From positions 682,001-746,000 of the forward strand of contig MZZL01000380.1 in NCBI GenBank assembly GCA_002749535.1: DNA of 64,000 nucleotides, written 5' to 3'. Below, one piece after another: positions 49,554 through 59,570 of this stretch. Numbering within the stretch: the first letter of the stretch is position 1; each line of letters begins with the position of its first letter. The notes below the pieces were generated by a model, which did not search any database, was not told the DNA's origin, and worked only from the letters and a program-made list of their open reading frames with translations. This stretch comes from Apophysomyces variabilis. Lineage: Eukaryota; Mucoromycota; Mucoromycetes; Mucorales; Mucoraceae. The position numbers and the translations under genes were made by a program.

Positions 49554-52152
49554 ATGGCACAGTGCGATTCATGCCGACAGCTATTCCATGGAGGTAACAG
49601 CGATCGCGATCTACAGTTTAAAAGTGCTTAATTCGGCATCAGCATGTATACAATGTCTTCCAAAACCATTGCTGTTTGGAGATTCCTTTTTTACATTTCG
49701 TTGCAGTGTGTGCACGAAGAGCAAGGAAGAATATCATCGTCATAATATGAGCTGGGTCACCATTGTTCATTTAGTCATTTACAATTTAATGCAACGCCAA
49801 AACTTTGAGTCAAGCAAGATTAAAGATCGCGATCACAAATACTTCCGTTGGAAAGAGGATGTTTGTTCGTTAATAGATGATTATTGGGATTATCTTGCAC
49901 CAGACAAACAAAGTGAGTACGTACTTTGCTTAATATTCAGTTTACTGACGAGTTTCAGAATCAATCACTTGGCATAACACAGTTGCAAGTGTTCTATCAA
50001 CACACAGTACCATATTTCAATCTGGGTTGGAAAAATTCCACCAAAGTGGTAAGTATCGTTATATGTTCTCAATGATAATGGTTGACTGGTCTTTGCAGCT
50101 TGGTGGACTTTACATTCAGAAGAACCGCCTATAAAAGGTATGTATAGCCGGTAATTTCATTTCTGGTTCGCTTATATAGACTGAAGATACGAAAGCCAAG
50201 ACTACTGCCGTAAAGCCTAATTTAAAACGACCATTAAAACGCTCCCGAAACGAAAGCACTTCGGACAATAGCAGCGACAAAGAGAAACGACAGCGGATTA
50301 CTCGGGCACGAACAAAAGAGACACCCGCTAGACAAATTAAGACAGCACAAGCTTCTGATGAGGCAAAGAGCCGTGAAACATCACATCCCTCCACTGAGGT
50401 ATAACAGTCGATAAACATTATGTTTGTTTAACAGTCATAGATTGATAAGGACCATGACGAAGATTTGATGGAACTTAGCTCACTGTCTGATCTTTCTTCA
50501 GAGTCTGAACTATTTTCAGCCGATGAAAGCGAAGAGGTACAAGTGAGATAAACAAGCAATGGACCTGAACGTTTATAAATTTGTCAGGTGCAAGCGTCTG
50601 TAAAAGAAGCGCTCAGGAAGACCGCGAAAAGCGAAATTACAGATAACGAAGAGCTGAAAGAAGATACGGCCAAGGAGTTACCAGGATTATTTGCAGAAAG
50701 CGTAGCTGCAGAATCTGTGGAGCATAGCAAGAATCTCGAAAACGGCTTGTTGTGTGATAATAAGATTGAAGAAAGCAGTATACCAGTAGAGCAAATGAAG
50801 ACTACCGAAAAATCAGTAACGCCAGGCGAACCGTTACCAGAGTCGGACGATAGTACAAATGAATTGAAAAAGCATATTACTGGAGAGGTAAGGTGATAAT
50901 GCGCGTGTAACAGTATTTAACGGAAATCTATCAGAAATCTGCAGAAAAAAGAGACGGAGGGGCAGCACACGTCCAAAAAGCGTCGGTATTGCCATCCATT
51001 TTATCTCAGCATTTGGAGTGGACGCTTCTGCAAAAACTGGAAAATTCAACAAGGAAGATGCCTACCGTTGCAATGCGATTCAAACGAAAGCTTGCCGTTC
51101 GTCGGGTATGGGGACGGTTTTAATTCAAGTAATGTCGAATTGAATATCTCGTATAGTTAAAACGGAATCTTGGCATAAAACTATTCGACTTGGATAACCA
51201 AGTGGGTCTGTTACTACGAACCAATCAGGATATGGTAGCGATGTCCAAAACCTCTACGATAAGAGCCGCAGCAAACCAACAAGAGGACGCTGCGGATCAG
51301 CATATGCCCACCATACCGCTTACAGTAGACCCCATCACATTTACTCCCTATAAATCGTCTTTCGCGTCGAGATTGTATGGACGCCCATGGCGTAGTAGTA
51401 CCATGACTAGAAGTGAACCATGGTTATCTACGTGGAATGGGCGTAAACTGCGACCGTATATCCGGAGGGATTTCGAAAACAAGCCTGTGCGAATGCAATT
51501 GTTGCAACAGATAAGGGAACGGCGACAATCAGAGGAGACTAATGAACCGCTAGAAGAGGAATCCATTGATTACGTCTATTTCCAGCGCGAACATTTAACC
51601 CAAGTGAATGATCTTTTATGTCGCTGTTTCTGGGATGGTATCGATGTGTCGGAATCGCTTATGTATCCAGAGTTTAGCGTACTTGCATTGTACAAGCGAC
51701 AAGTAATTGGGTGCGCATTTATGACTCCTGAAGCATATATAACGTACTTTGCTGTGTTAGCAGGGTGGGAAGGTGCTGGAATCGGACAGTGAGTAAAATT
51801 TAATAGCTTCATGGGGGTAGCGGGATAATGATCGCTTTCTTTCTTTTGTTAGGTTTATGCTCTATCATTTGTTTCAAGTAGGTCAAAGATCTTTTATGGT
51901 ATTGTTTACTAAAGGATTTGCAGACTGCCATCAGTAAAGATATTACGTTACATGTGTCAGCGAACAACAACGCTATGGTATAAAAGATTTACAAGATTTT
52001 GCTTTTCTACCGTTACTGATATATGTTATTAGATTCTCTACCAGAAGTTCGGGTTCAAGCCAGAAGAGTTTATCGTCAACTTTTACGACAAATATCTACC
52101 ATCGGACAGCACCTTCAGCAAAAATGCATTTTTCCTTCGACTTCGACGCTAG
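49554..52152 (+). CDS. KAT14: KAT14/CSRP2BP-like histone acetyltransferase (ATAC-type)
   Basis: Twelve exons: 49554-49593, 49643-49912, 49959-50048, 50099-50137, 50187-50398, 50441-50536, 50588-50887, 50935-51105, 51157-51788, 51853-51877, 51924-51977, 52033-52152; 682 aa. The N-terminal zinc-binding cysteines (CDSC, CIQC, CSVC) are followed by WVTIVHLVIYNL, KYFRWKEDVCSLIDDYW and ITWHNTVASVLSTH, the winged-helix-like part typical of KAT14. The middle is long, charged and disordered. The C-terminal GNAT domain (about 530-680) has the acetyl-CoA loop AGWEGAGIGQFML, LHVSANNNAMILYQKFGF and FFLRLRR end. Human KAT14 is a subunit of ATAC; the same domain order is seen here. Exon 5 begins after a tgaag acceptor, needed for frame. 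Confidence 0.88.
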
Positions 52153-52324
52153 TCATGCCATAGCTCATCCATTCTCATCATCCTTCACATCTTACCAAGC
52201 GTTCGGCTTGTTCTCTTCTTACGCCCTATATATCTGGTTTTGCCCTTTCATGTTCGAAGGATTCTACATGTGACCAGTATTGTTTCCTCAATTGGGAGGA
52301 TTTCACCTAGAATATGTTGTCTAT

Positions 52325-52722
52325 TTAATAAAATTGTTTGTAGTCTTGGGGAAGTTCCTGTACCTTGCCCAAAGTATCGTCATCCCATAAAACTTCATAC
52401 CACACTTTCCCAGTGTCATCGACACTTTTATTCATTATCTTGATCAAACTAGGATGACCAACGCCGTCTGTTGGATTATCGGAGTCTTCAGAATCGTCCA
52501 AGCTATAATAGTCCATGTTTTTTGGCGCGTGGGGTCGGATGTCATCAGGCCGTACGAAGGTTGACCTAAATGTGCCCTCTTGCAAAGGGATCACGACCGA
52601 TCTTACTTTTTTTCGTATTGCAACCTCAGACTTTGGCTTGATGTCGGCCTAATAGTTTCGTCAATAGGGAATGGGGAAGATACACGCCTTAACTCTCTTG
52701 GGCGGTTGCATATCTCAGCCAT
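52325..52722 (-). CDS. small acidic protein of unknown function
   Basis: Exons 52722-52607 and 52565-52325 with a 41-nt intron; 118 aa, starting MAEICNRPRELRRVSS. An acidic patch (YYSLDDSEDSDN) precedes a C-terminal block SLIKIMNKSVDDTGKVWYEV then LWDDDTLGKVQELP that looks like a small beta-rich domain, loosely like chromo/Tudor-type folds (pattern impression only). If the intron is ignored, another frame gives 89 aa without ATG. It converges with KAT14 (173 bp apart) and is divergent from the NELF-C/D gene. No family was recognised. Confidence 0.6.
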
Positions 52723-53392
52723 GAGCTGATTGACAATAGTGGATAAAGGAAAAAGTCACCTATCAGAATTTTTACCGACCGACGATTAATACAGTACATA
52801 CGCAAAGAATCCAGACATTATTATGCTGCGCTGTTTCTTCACAACAATACGATGGGACTTATAAACAACCTAATACAATTTTCTGCTGCTAATTTCTCTT
52901 GCTGTGAAGGACATGTTCCATGAAAGCCGCAGTGTGAGCATTCTTGGCTTTTTCTTTGTTGGTTGCCACAACGCAGCCGCATTAAGTGACCCTTTCAGCT
53001 CCCGGCCCGGGAGGATTACGAGCCATAGCAATTTCCGGTGAAGCACACCCCATTTTCTCAATTTCGACAGCATAAGTAATGCAATTAAAATAAACGCTTG
53101 ATACACAAATATGTTACGTGAATGCGATAGTAAAACCAAAGTAACATGGTTAAAGCAAAAGATGGGCCTACAACGGGTCGACGTTTTCAGCATGTTGATC
53201 GGACCGAACTTACTGTTATAGTTCATAAGAATGCTGAAGTCCGGGCTGGATTGCCTTTGCCGAAAGTAGCGCCCCAAAAAAAGCTCGTCCTCGACTTAGC
53301 TGATCTCGTGCAATTCCAAGCGATTAGGTGACATCAAATCGTTTCATTATGGTACGTGTCTTGCCCAGTGCTTTCGCTCAAGTGTTTAATCT
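52723..53392. other. divergent intergenic region upstream of NELF-C/D
   Basis: 670 bp. It contains a + ORF at 53146-53331 (MVKAKDGPTTGRRF...) and an overlapping minus ORF, neither of which can be joined in frame to the NELF-C/D gene or to a known family. Possibly an unrecognised small exon. Confidence 0.4.
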
Positions 53393-55780
53393 ATGCATCA
53401 GTCTGAGAATTTGAGACTTATGCTCCTTGACGAGTATAAAAAGGAGCTTTCTAAGAAAGGTACCTTGAATCAAATAAAGTGAGCGCGATTGATCAATTCC
53501 GATCCCATTTATAGACGCTATAATGGAACAAGATATATACAGTGGTGTTCTATCAGAATACTTAAAAGAGGGTGGCGATCCTACCGAGGCCGTCAACATT
53601 TTATCGGAATCCTACATAGGCGTCCCTTCCATGTGCAATTTAACAGCAGAATCTGCTGATTTTGTTGGTCTTAACAGCCAAGCTATACTTCTGAACGCGG
53701 TCAGACAGATGTTGACACAGAAGTTTGATCCAAAAAGATGTGATGCTCTGTTTATGAAAAATGATGTAGGCAGCTTGCTGTATTTCATAGCTTTAAACGA
53801 CGATTTGGTTAGGATCAGACGCCACCTGAATGGTTAGATGCCATTGTGCAGGACACGCACTGGAGACAGACGATATATGAGCTAATGGAGATGCATCCTC
53901 GTTCTGTCTTTTTAAACTTTGTTGTCTTGGTAAGACTATCCGATGAGAGACAGAATGTGACACTTGTCATAGAGAATAGCAGAGAATGGATATGCTTCCG
54001 AAGTATCAGCTCTAAAGACTGCATCAATCTATGTGAAAATATACAATTATATATTGGGAAATTCAATCGCTGAAAAAGTATCTGCTGACGACTTGGAACT
54101 GAACGATAGTTTACCAGAGTTTTTGGTAAAGTCTCTACAATATATTTCCCGTATTAAGCCATGCTCCCTCTAGAAACTTTGCTGTGAACGTGAAGAAACA
54201 TACCTTTATGCGCAGCTACTGATTTGTAAACTTCATGATGAATTCAACGGGTTGCCATTTTTGAAACTGGCACGGCAACTGGAGAACGCTGCTGCTAGAA
54301 GAGGCCAGTAAGTTCATACGAGTACTTCTAAGTCCTTATGACGGACTGACATTTTAATGCATAACAATAATAGCTCCCAGTTTGTCGAACATCTGAGGAC
54401 GTACATGTCAGATGCGCCGCTGCAACTCTCTAAAGCTTTGAATGCTATATTAAGTAAGCAAGCTGTCACACCAGGTGATGTTATGGTGGTATGAATGAAA
54501 GAAACAGCTACGCAGCATGAATAACGGCTATGGTTTCGCAGATCCACAGATTCTATACGTCTTCCAATCCTCCTGCAAGTCGCTACATCTGCAACTATGA
54601 CTTTATCGGTAAGGCTTGACATCATGCCTATGTTACTTTAACTCGCAGTGAAGATATTTTGCTTAAAGTTGTCTACGTGCCGAATTCGAGCCATCAACTC
54701 GATCAGGACATGTTAGAGCGTGTGATCTACATCATAGCATACGCTACAACGTTCAAAGAATCTTCACCGAAAGAGGTATGACTTTACCAATATCATTTAC
54801 GTATGCTGTTCCACTGAATTTCATGCTAAAATAGGATCAAAAAGAGAAAATTGACAAAGTGTGCACGACTTTGAAAGCGCTGCATGGCGCCCTAAAAGAT
54901 CCGAAGGGTGTCAATTTTAGAGGCAGCTTGCCAACGATTGTTCAGTCAAGAAAGTATGTATTCGTAGTTTCTTACAATATGTCTAAGCTTGCTGTAGGAT
55001 TCCTATAGCTTCTCTGGCAATCCTTCATTGGATTGAACACTTATCGTTACGCACACCTTACTATGAAACCTATTATCGAACATCTGTCACACCATTACCA
55101 CATCTATTACTTGATGAAATTGCGAATGAGAATCCGTTACAGCAACCTGTTGTATTCGAAATCGTCAAACGCTGTCTTCTACATGATTACCAAAATTTCG
55201 CACCAGAAATCCTGGTATGTCATTAATAATATCGTTTATTGACTGTCTAATGAGGCTATGACAGATGACGCTGAGAACAAACTGGATTGACAGGCTATTA
55301 AACCTGGTGGCGCTTGATTTTACGATGCCGGTACTGAAATTTATGAAAGAAATTGGCCCAGAATTGGATAGAAGCTTAAGTGTGCATTTTGTGAAAAATG
55401 TAAGCATATTACTAGCCCTAAGTATTTGACTGACCATCATTCATAGCTTCTGGAAATTGCCAAACCACCATGCTCTGCAGCGTTTATTGAATATTTTGCA
55501 GATATCGTAGCATCCATTCCACAGATGTCAACTTCAAATCAATCCGTCCAGGAAGCAGTGGACGTCTTCTTTGGTAAAAGATTTGCTGTAGTTCCGATGG
55601 CTGTTATTTCTCATTGATTCGAAAACAGAGGAAGCCATTAGCAGCTCAGATGGTCTAAGTGCTGAAGTCAAAGCAAAGGTTGCAAGAGCAAGGCAAAGAG
55701 GCGTAAAACGGGTCCGCGGAGAACCAAGCGTTGATGAAGACGAGGACGACCCTGAGATATCAGGTGACATTTCACGCTAG
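53393..55780 (+). CDS. NELFCD: negative elongation factor C/D (NELF-C/D, TH1) homologue
   Basis: Thirteen exons: 53393-53459, 53515-53765, 53819-53929, 53985-54125, 54174-54307, 54374-54488, 54542-54608, 54654-54775, 54835-54953, 54998-55214, 55265-55399, 55447-55573, 55629-55780; 585 aa (human 581-590). Collinear family matches: KKDAIMEQDIYSGVLSEYL then GGDPTEAVNILSESY, KFDPKRCDALF, PEWLDAIVQDTHWRQTIYEL, HPRSVFLNFVV, EETYLYAQLLI, QAVTPGDVMV, ERVIYIIAYATTF, IPIASLAILHWIEH, LLLDEIA, RCLLHDYQNF, and the long conserved C-terminal helices. NELF pauses RNA polymerase II near promoters in animals. Intron 3 (53930-53984) is the least certain. The tail ends in an acidic stretch (EDEDDPEISGDISR). Confidence 0.88.
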
Positions 55781-56099
55781 AGAGGGAGTCTGAAGTTGCC
55801 ATATGTCGAAAGTTAGCACAGCTTACGGGTTTCGCTTGCGGATAATAGACTATTTCGAATTTACCAATGCCAAAACCATAAACACCATATTCCTGACGAG
55901 ATCGAGATAAGGATTGTAAATTGCTCTACATACACTAATAAATTATGGTTTATAGCTACAGTTTAGGAGGAATGAACGAAGTGCTTTTATGTTCCGACTT
56001 CGGATAATGAATAACATTAAACCTGTCCACCGCTCATTAAGTCCAAATACATCTATTAACCCTACTACATTTAGATTTCAAGTGCGGATATACTATATC
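55781..56099. other. intergenic region
   Basis: 319 bp between NELF-C/D and the first Fanzor remnant. No gene is supported. Confidence 0.4.
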
Positions 56100-56655
56100 C
56101 TGGTTGTCTTCTGCATTGCCATCGCAGTAGGACGTACGGTCATAGTTCGCACACCGAACTACGCACTGCACTTTCTCACGACTATCGTTTTCCAATTGAG
56201 CTCTATCTTATACTGGTGCCGTGGGAGGTTATCACAAAACATCGACACGTCGATCTTCGCCTCCCTTGGAACAGCGGGAACATACCTTTGACATGAGATA
56301 TTCATCGACTTGACTGCATACATCGGCATGTTGTCTGTTCTTGTTTCTATCTCTTTGGTTAATCTTTCGGTACAAAGCGTTGGCAATCTTGTGATTCATA
56401 GGCGCCAAAGTCCCTCTTCTTGACTTTTGACACATCCCGTCTAACCCAAAAGTATAGACGAGACGAGGCTCATCGACACGCCTTCAATTAGCATCCGTTT
56501 CGTGCTTCATGTCGAAACTACACCTAGCTAGATCTATGATGAATGACAAGACTTGTCAAGGCGAGACGTTTGAAATGTCGCATTGTTATAGGTTTTGCGA
56601 CGAACAGATCGGTCCGGATAGAACTTCCATAACCGAAGATCATTTGTCGTTTGCC
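56100..56655 (-). pseudogene. decayed Fanzor (TnpB-like RuvC nuclease), remnant 1
   Basis: Read on the minus strand across several frames. FGYGSS near 56655 resembles the conserved FGxGS region of Fanzor; NHKIANALYRKINQRDRNKN and VDEYLMSKVCSRC (plus coordinates about 56275-56312) match the DEYxTSxxCxxC signature preceding the RuvC-III motif; further on CANYDRTSYCDGNAEDNQ (near 56100-56150) is a degraded form of the C...RDxNAAxN motif. Frames shift at least twice and stops occur, so no intact protein. Fanzors are transposon-encoded RNA-guided nucleases of eukaryotes; the accompanying element and omega RNA are not identifiable here. Confidence 0.6.
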
Positions 56656-57065
56656 TTGAGTTGTCGCGAGTACTCCTGATGTATGCCATGAGTTCTTCGA
56701 GGTGATACTTAGTGCAAAGCAGCCTCGATATCGTCAGTATTGGCAGCAGTCTTGCGAGCTTCTAGCCAGTCGCGGTTTGGGGTGGTTCTGCCATACAGGT
56801 GCAAGTTGAGTTTTATTTGCTGACGGTGAGTGTTGCGCTTATCAAAGCATGTCCCCTCTCGCCCGCTCGGAGTGTTTGTGAGACTTGAATTGGAAGTAGC
56901 TCAATTAATGCGTGTTTGGAAAGGTCTCTGAAACTCGCCGAAATTGAACAGGGTGATGTATTCCGGTTTTCCTCTTTTTTATGACTTATTTACCGCAAAC
57001 GAACGACAGGAAGAGGTCGGCTACGGAACCATGCTATTAACCATTTTATCGCATTACCCAAATCC

Positions 57066-57909
57066 TTGGACAAGGTCGTATTGCCAAATATGGCTTACCG
57101 TCGATTAGATTCCCCGCTCGAGGATGAACCTCTCTTAACCATATTTCCTGATAGAGAAGCTAGAGTTGAGGAGAGTGTTAAGGATATGGCTCGTCAGCTA
57201 GTGGAGTGCGTGTTGCTGTCTGATGAACCTTGGATATTCGTTACGGTGTTCGATACTTTTCTTCAGAATAACAGGAATATCGACGATTACGCATCTGTAT
57301 ATAGCACAATAGCGACTGGACAGTTTGATAGACAGAATGAGTACAGCAACTCATGGAAGGAATTAGTTATAAGGTGGGGTGATTTAGAATTTCTGGCAAT
57401 TACCAGTTACTGCGGGGAAATTGGCAGTAAGAAGAGTAAAGCTTTTTTTCTTGGCTCTAACGCTATCCCAATCTATACGGGATGTGCTGTGTGCCAACAA
57501 ATTTTTGTGTTGCCGTACCATTAGAGGCTATGGATTACATACAATTTGCAAGGTTCCTTCGGGATTACACAAAGCATGCTGCTTTCAAGCGTTGGTATTT
57601 TGAAAGCAAACGGTTTGCGATCGGGAGCCTACGCCCATGTCACCAGCTTTCGATAGCCTTCCATCCGGACCGGAGGAACCCACAGTACAAGACAAAGCAA
57701 GCACCGCCAGTTTAATATTGACAATGGTCTGTCAAGAAGAATACAGCTCCGACGACCGCGATAAAGCGTACCAGTTGCTAATGTCAACAAGTGACATTAA
57801 TGTTATGTTTAACAGCTCCGTGTCAAGGCGACCGGGCATCAACAAGAAAAGTACAAATTTGAAAGTAGCAATTTCAGATCTCCACTTCTTGGTCTTTGGA
57901 GCTTCTTGA
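57066..57909 (+). pseudogene. broken coding region, family unrecognised
   Basis: Consecutive open stretches in different frames: 57066-57524 (MDKVVLPNMAYRRLD...), 57482-57715 (AMDYIQFARFLRDYTKHAAF) and 57637-57909. Amino-acid composition and codon use look coding, but no splice pair joins them exactly. It may be the 5' half of the PD-(D/E)XK-type gene whose 3' half lies at 58750-59400, separated by the Fanzor remnant 2. This linkage is inference. Confidence 0.4.
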
Positions 57910-58032
57910 GACCATTGACAAACTTCTTGTTGTCTATCTGCACTGGATATTCATACCAGCTACGCCACTATTTTCCCAAGCGCACTTAACGGCGTCACCC
58001 AACGAAGGGCTATATGCCTTGTTTTCAAGGCC

Positions 58033-58165
58033 TTATTGCTTGGAAGGATATTTTAATCCCATCTGACGGGAATCAAGGCCATTTGTCTTCATATATTCAA
58101 TAAGGACTCTTCGTATATTAAGACCAGCGTTAACGTCTCTATTCCAATAAGGATCTACCTAGGGC
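58033..58165 (-). pseudogene. Fanzor (TnpB-like RuvC nuclease) C-terminal remnant 2
   Basis: Reading the minus strand gives DPYWNRDVNAGLNIRRV followed by a short tail ending at a TAA (58033-58035). WNRDVNAGLNI is the diagnostic RuvC-III active-site motif of Fanzor/TnpB/Cas12 relatives, including its catalytic Asp. Upstream the frame is broken by a TAG within 20 codons, and the region to about 58480 keeps only hints of the zinc-finger part, so this is a fragment. Same strand as remnant 1, about 1.4 kb apart. Confidence 0.7.
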
Positions 58166-58631
58166 ACTTCCCTCGGGCACTTCTCCCCCAAATTTTTTGA
58201 GCGCCTTTACTATAAAATAGACGGCGTTTGACATATTGGCCTGTGTGGCTCTTTTGGGCGAAAACATTCGTCTCTCGTATTGATGTGACTCGATTGTGCA
58301 ATACTTATCGGGCAACCGTCCTGAATATTGTCCTTAAGCATAAAACACTGCCCATTGAATCGTACACCCACGAGTTGACTGCTCTGATCCACATGCTGAT
58401 CCTGTGCAAAATCAACACAGCGCGATTGCAGAGAAAATCTTTTCGCTTAACTTGCTGAAAGTCTTGGCGACTTCACCGGCCTCGGAAGTCGTCAATTTAT
58501 AACCTTAATTTTCCGTATGCCGACTATATGGCCATCACCACATCCGTTACGAACTGCAGCTTGTCGATTACGAATACAACAAGAGAGAAAGTCATTCTTA
58601 ATTTCACAATTATGGCTTCTCACGTAAACTA

Positions 58632-59398
58632 TTGTACGAAGCGTATCCTTCGTGGTATTACCAATTTGTAAGTAAGAATTTGAGTTACATAGTTTATGTT
58701 TGCAATAATTTGTTGACAAATTCTTTTTGTCGACCAAGAATTCAAATGCTACCGAATGCGCCTCTAAAAAAACTACAAGGGAGTCAGCGAAAGCGAATTA
58801 TGGAGCACCTCGATCCCATTCTGTTATGTTTGGTCAGCGACCCTGAAAAACTGATTCATTTACGTGGGACCAACACAGTCCCAACTGAGAAGGGTAAGAC
58901 GCGTCCTGACGCGGTTATTAGTGAAAAGCCGCAACTGGAGTTTGCAAATAGCGTCGGATATGGTGAAGCCAAAATCCATCGAGGCAAGGGAAGCAAGTAT
59001 GCTCTATCTATGGATACCCTTCGGTTGGCAGTTTTAGCAAAACTGCTGTTGACATCAACAAGCAAGAGGCTACCCTATCTTTTCAAATTCATGGTAAAGC
59101 CAAAAGCCAGAACAATTGCATGGATGAAAGAGAGAAACCTAACTAGTGTTTTCATTCCCTTTATGTCCTAGGATTCGATATCACTTTCTACATGTCCTGA
59201 TTGACAGCCAAAAGCGTCTACACGTTTTTCGAAATAGCCCACCTTCGCTTTATTCAGTCCCTAGATGGTTAGCCGTCGCTCAGGAGTCTGGCAGATATCA
59301 AAAAGCTACTCGCAATCAATGATGCTTTTTCTCGCTTTTGCAAGAAATCAGCAAAGCCGGATATCGTTGAACTTGTCTGCCTATTTATAATTGTTTGA
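58632..59398 (+). pseudogene. PD-(D/E)XK-type nuclease-like gene, broken 3' part
   Basis: Open from about 58632 to a stop at 59171 (nominal 179 aa), then in another frame GFDITFYMS, stop, LTAKSVYTFFEIAHLRFIQSL to about 59398. The core RPDAVI...GYGEAK has the Asp and Glu-x-Lys spacing of PD-(D/E)XK nucleases, followed by MDTLRLAVLAKLLL. I recall this arrangement from a large repeated family of Mucoromycota proteins, often near mobile elements; that is memory, not a search. At least one frameshift and two stops show it is no longer functional. The N-terminal end is unclear. Confidence 0.5.
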
Positions 59399-59570
59399 TC
59401 TTATGCGAGATTTGCAACTAGTGAACGTTCTTCTCGGTGATAGGTGTATGATTTATCTAAGTGAAATAACTGCGGTAGAGCAGTGTCACCTTGTCTTCGT
59501 CCTCTGTGATAGATCTCTAATATAGAGGAGAGGTGCAGTCGGTGTTCCAAACTAGAGAATTTCACTGTAA

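Noticed and set aside
52870..53277. minus-strand ORF of 135 aa and an overlapping frame with CxxC residues
   Set aside because: Overlapping frames with no consistent motif or splice model; similarity to a TnpB-type zinc finger was considered but is too weak.
53146..53331. ORF MVKAKDGPTTG... as first exon of NELF-C/D
   Set aside because: No donor/acceptor pair joins it in frame with the exon at 53393; the ATG at 53393 is preceded by an in-frame stop and fits the family N-terminus.
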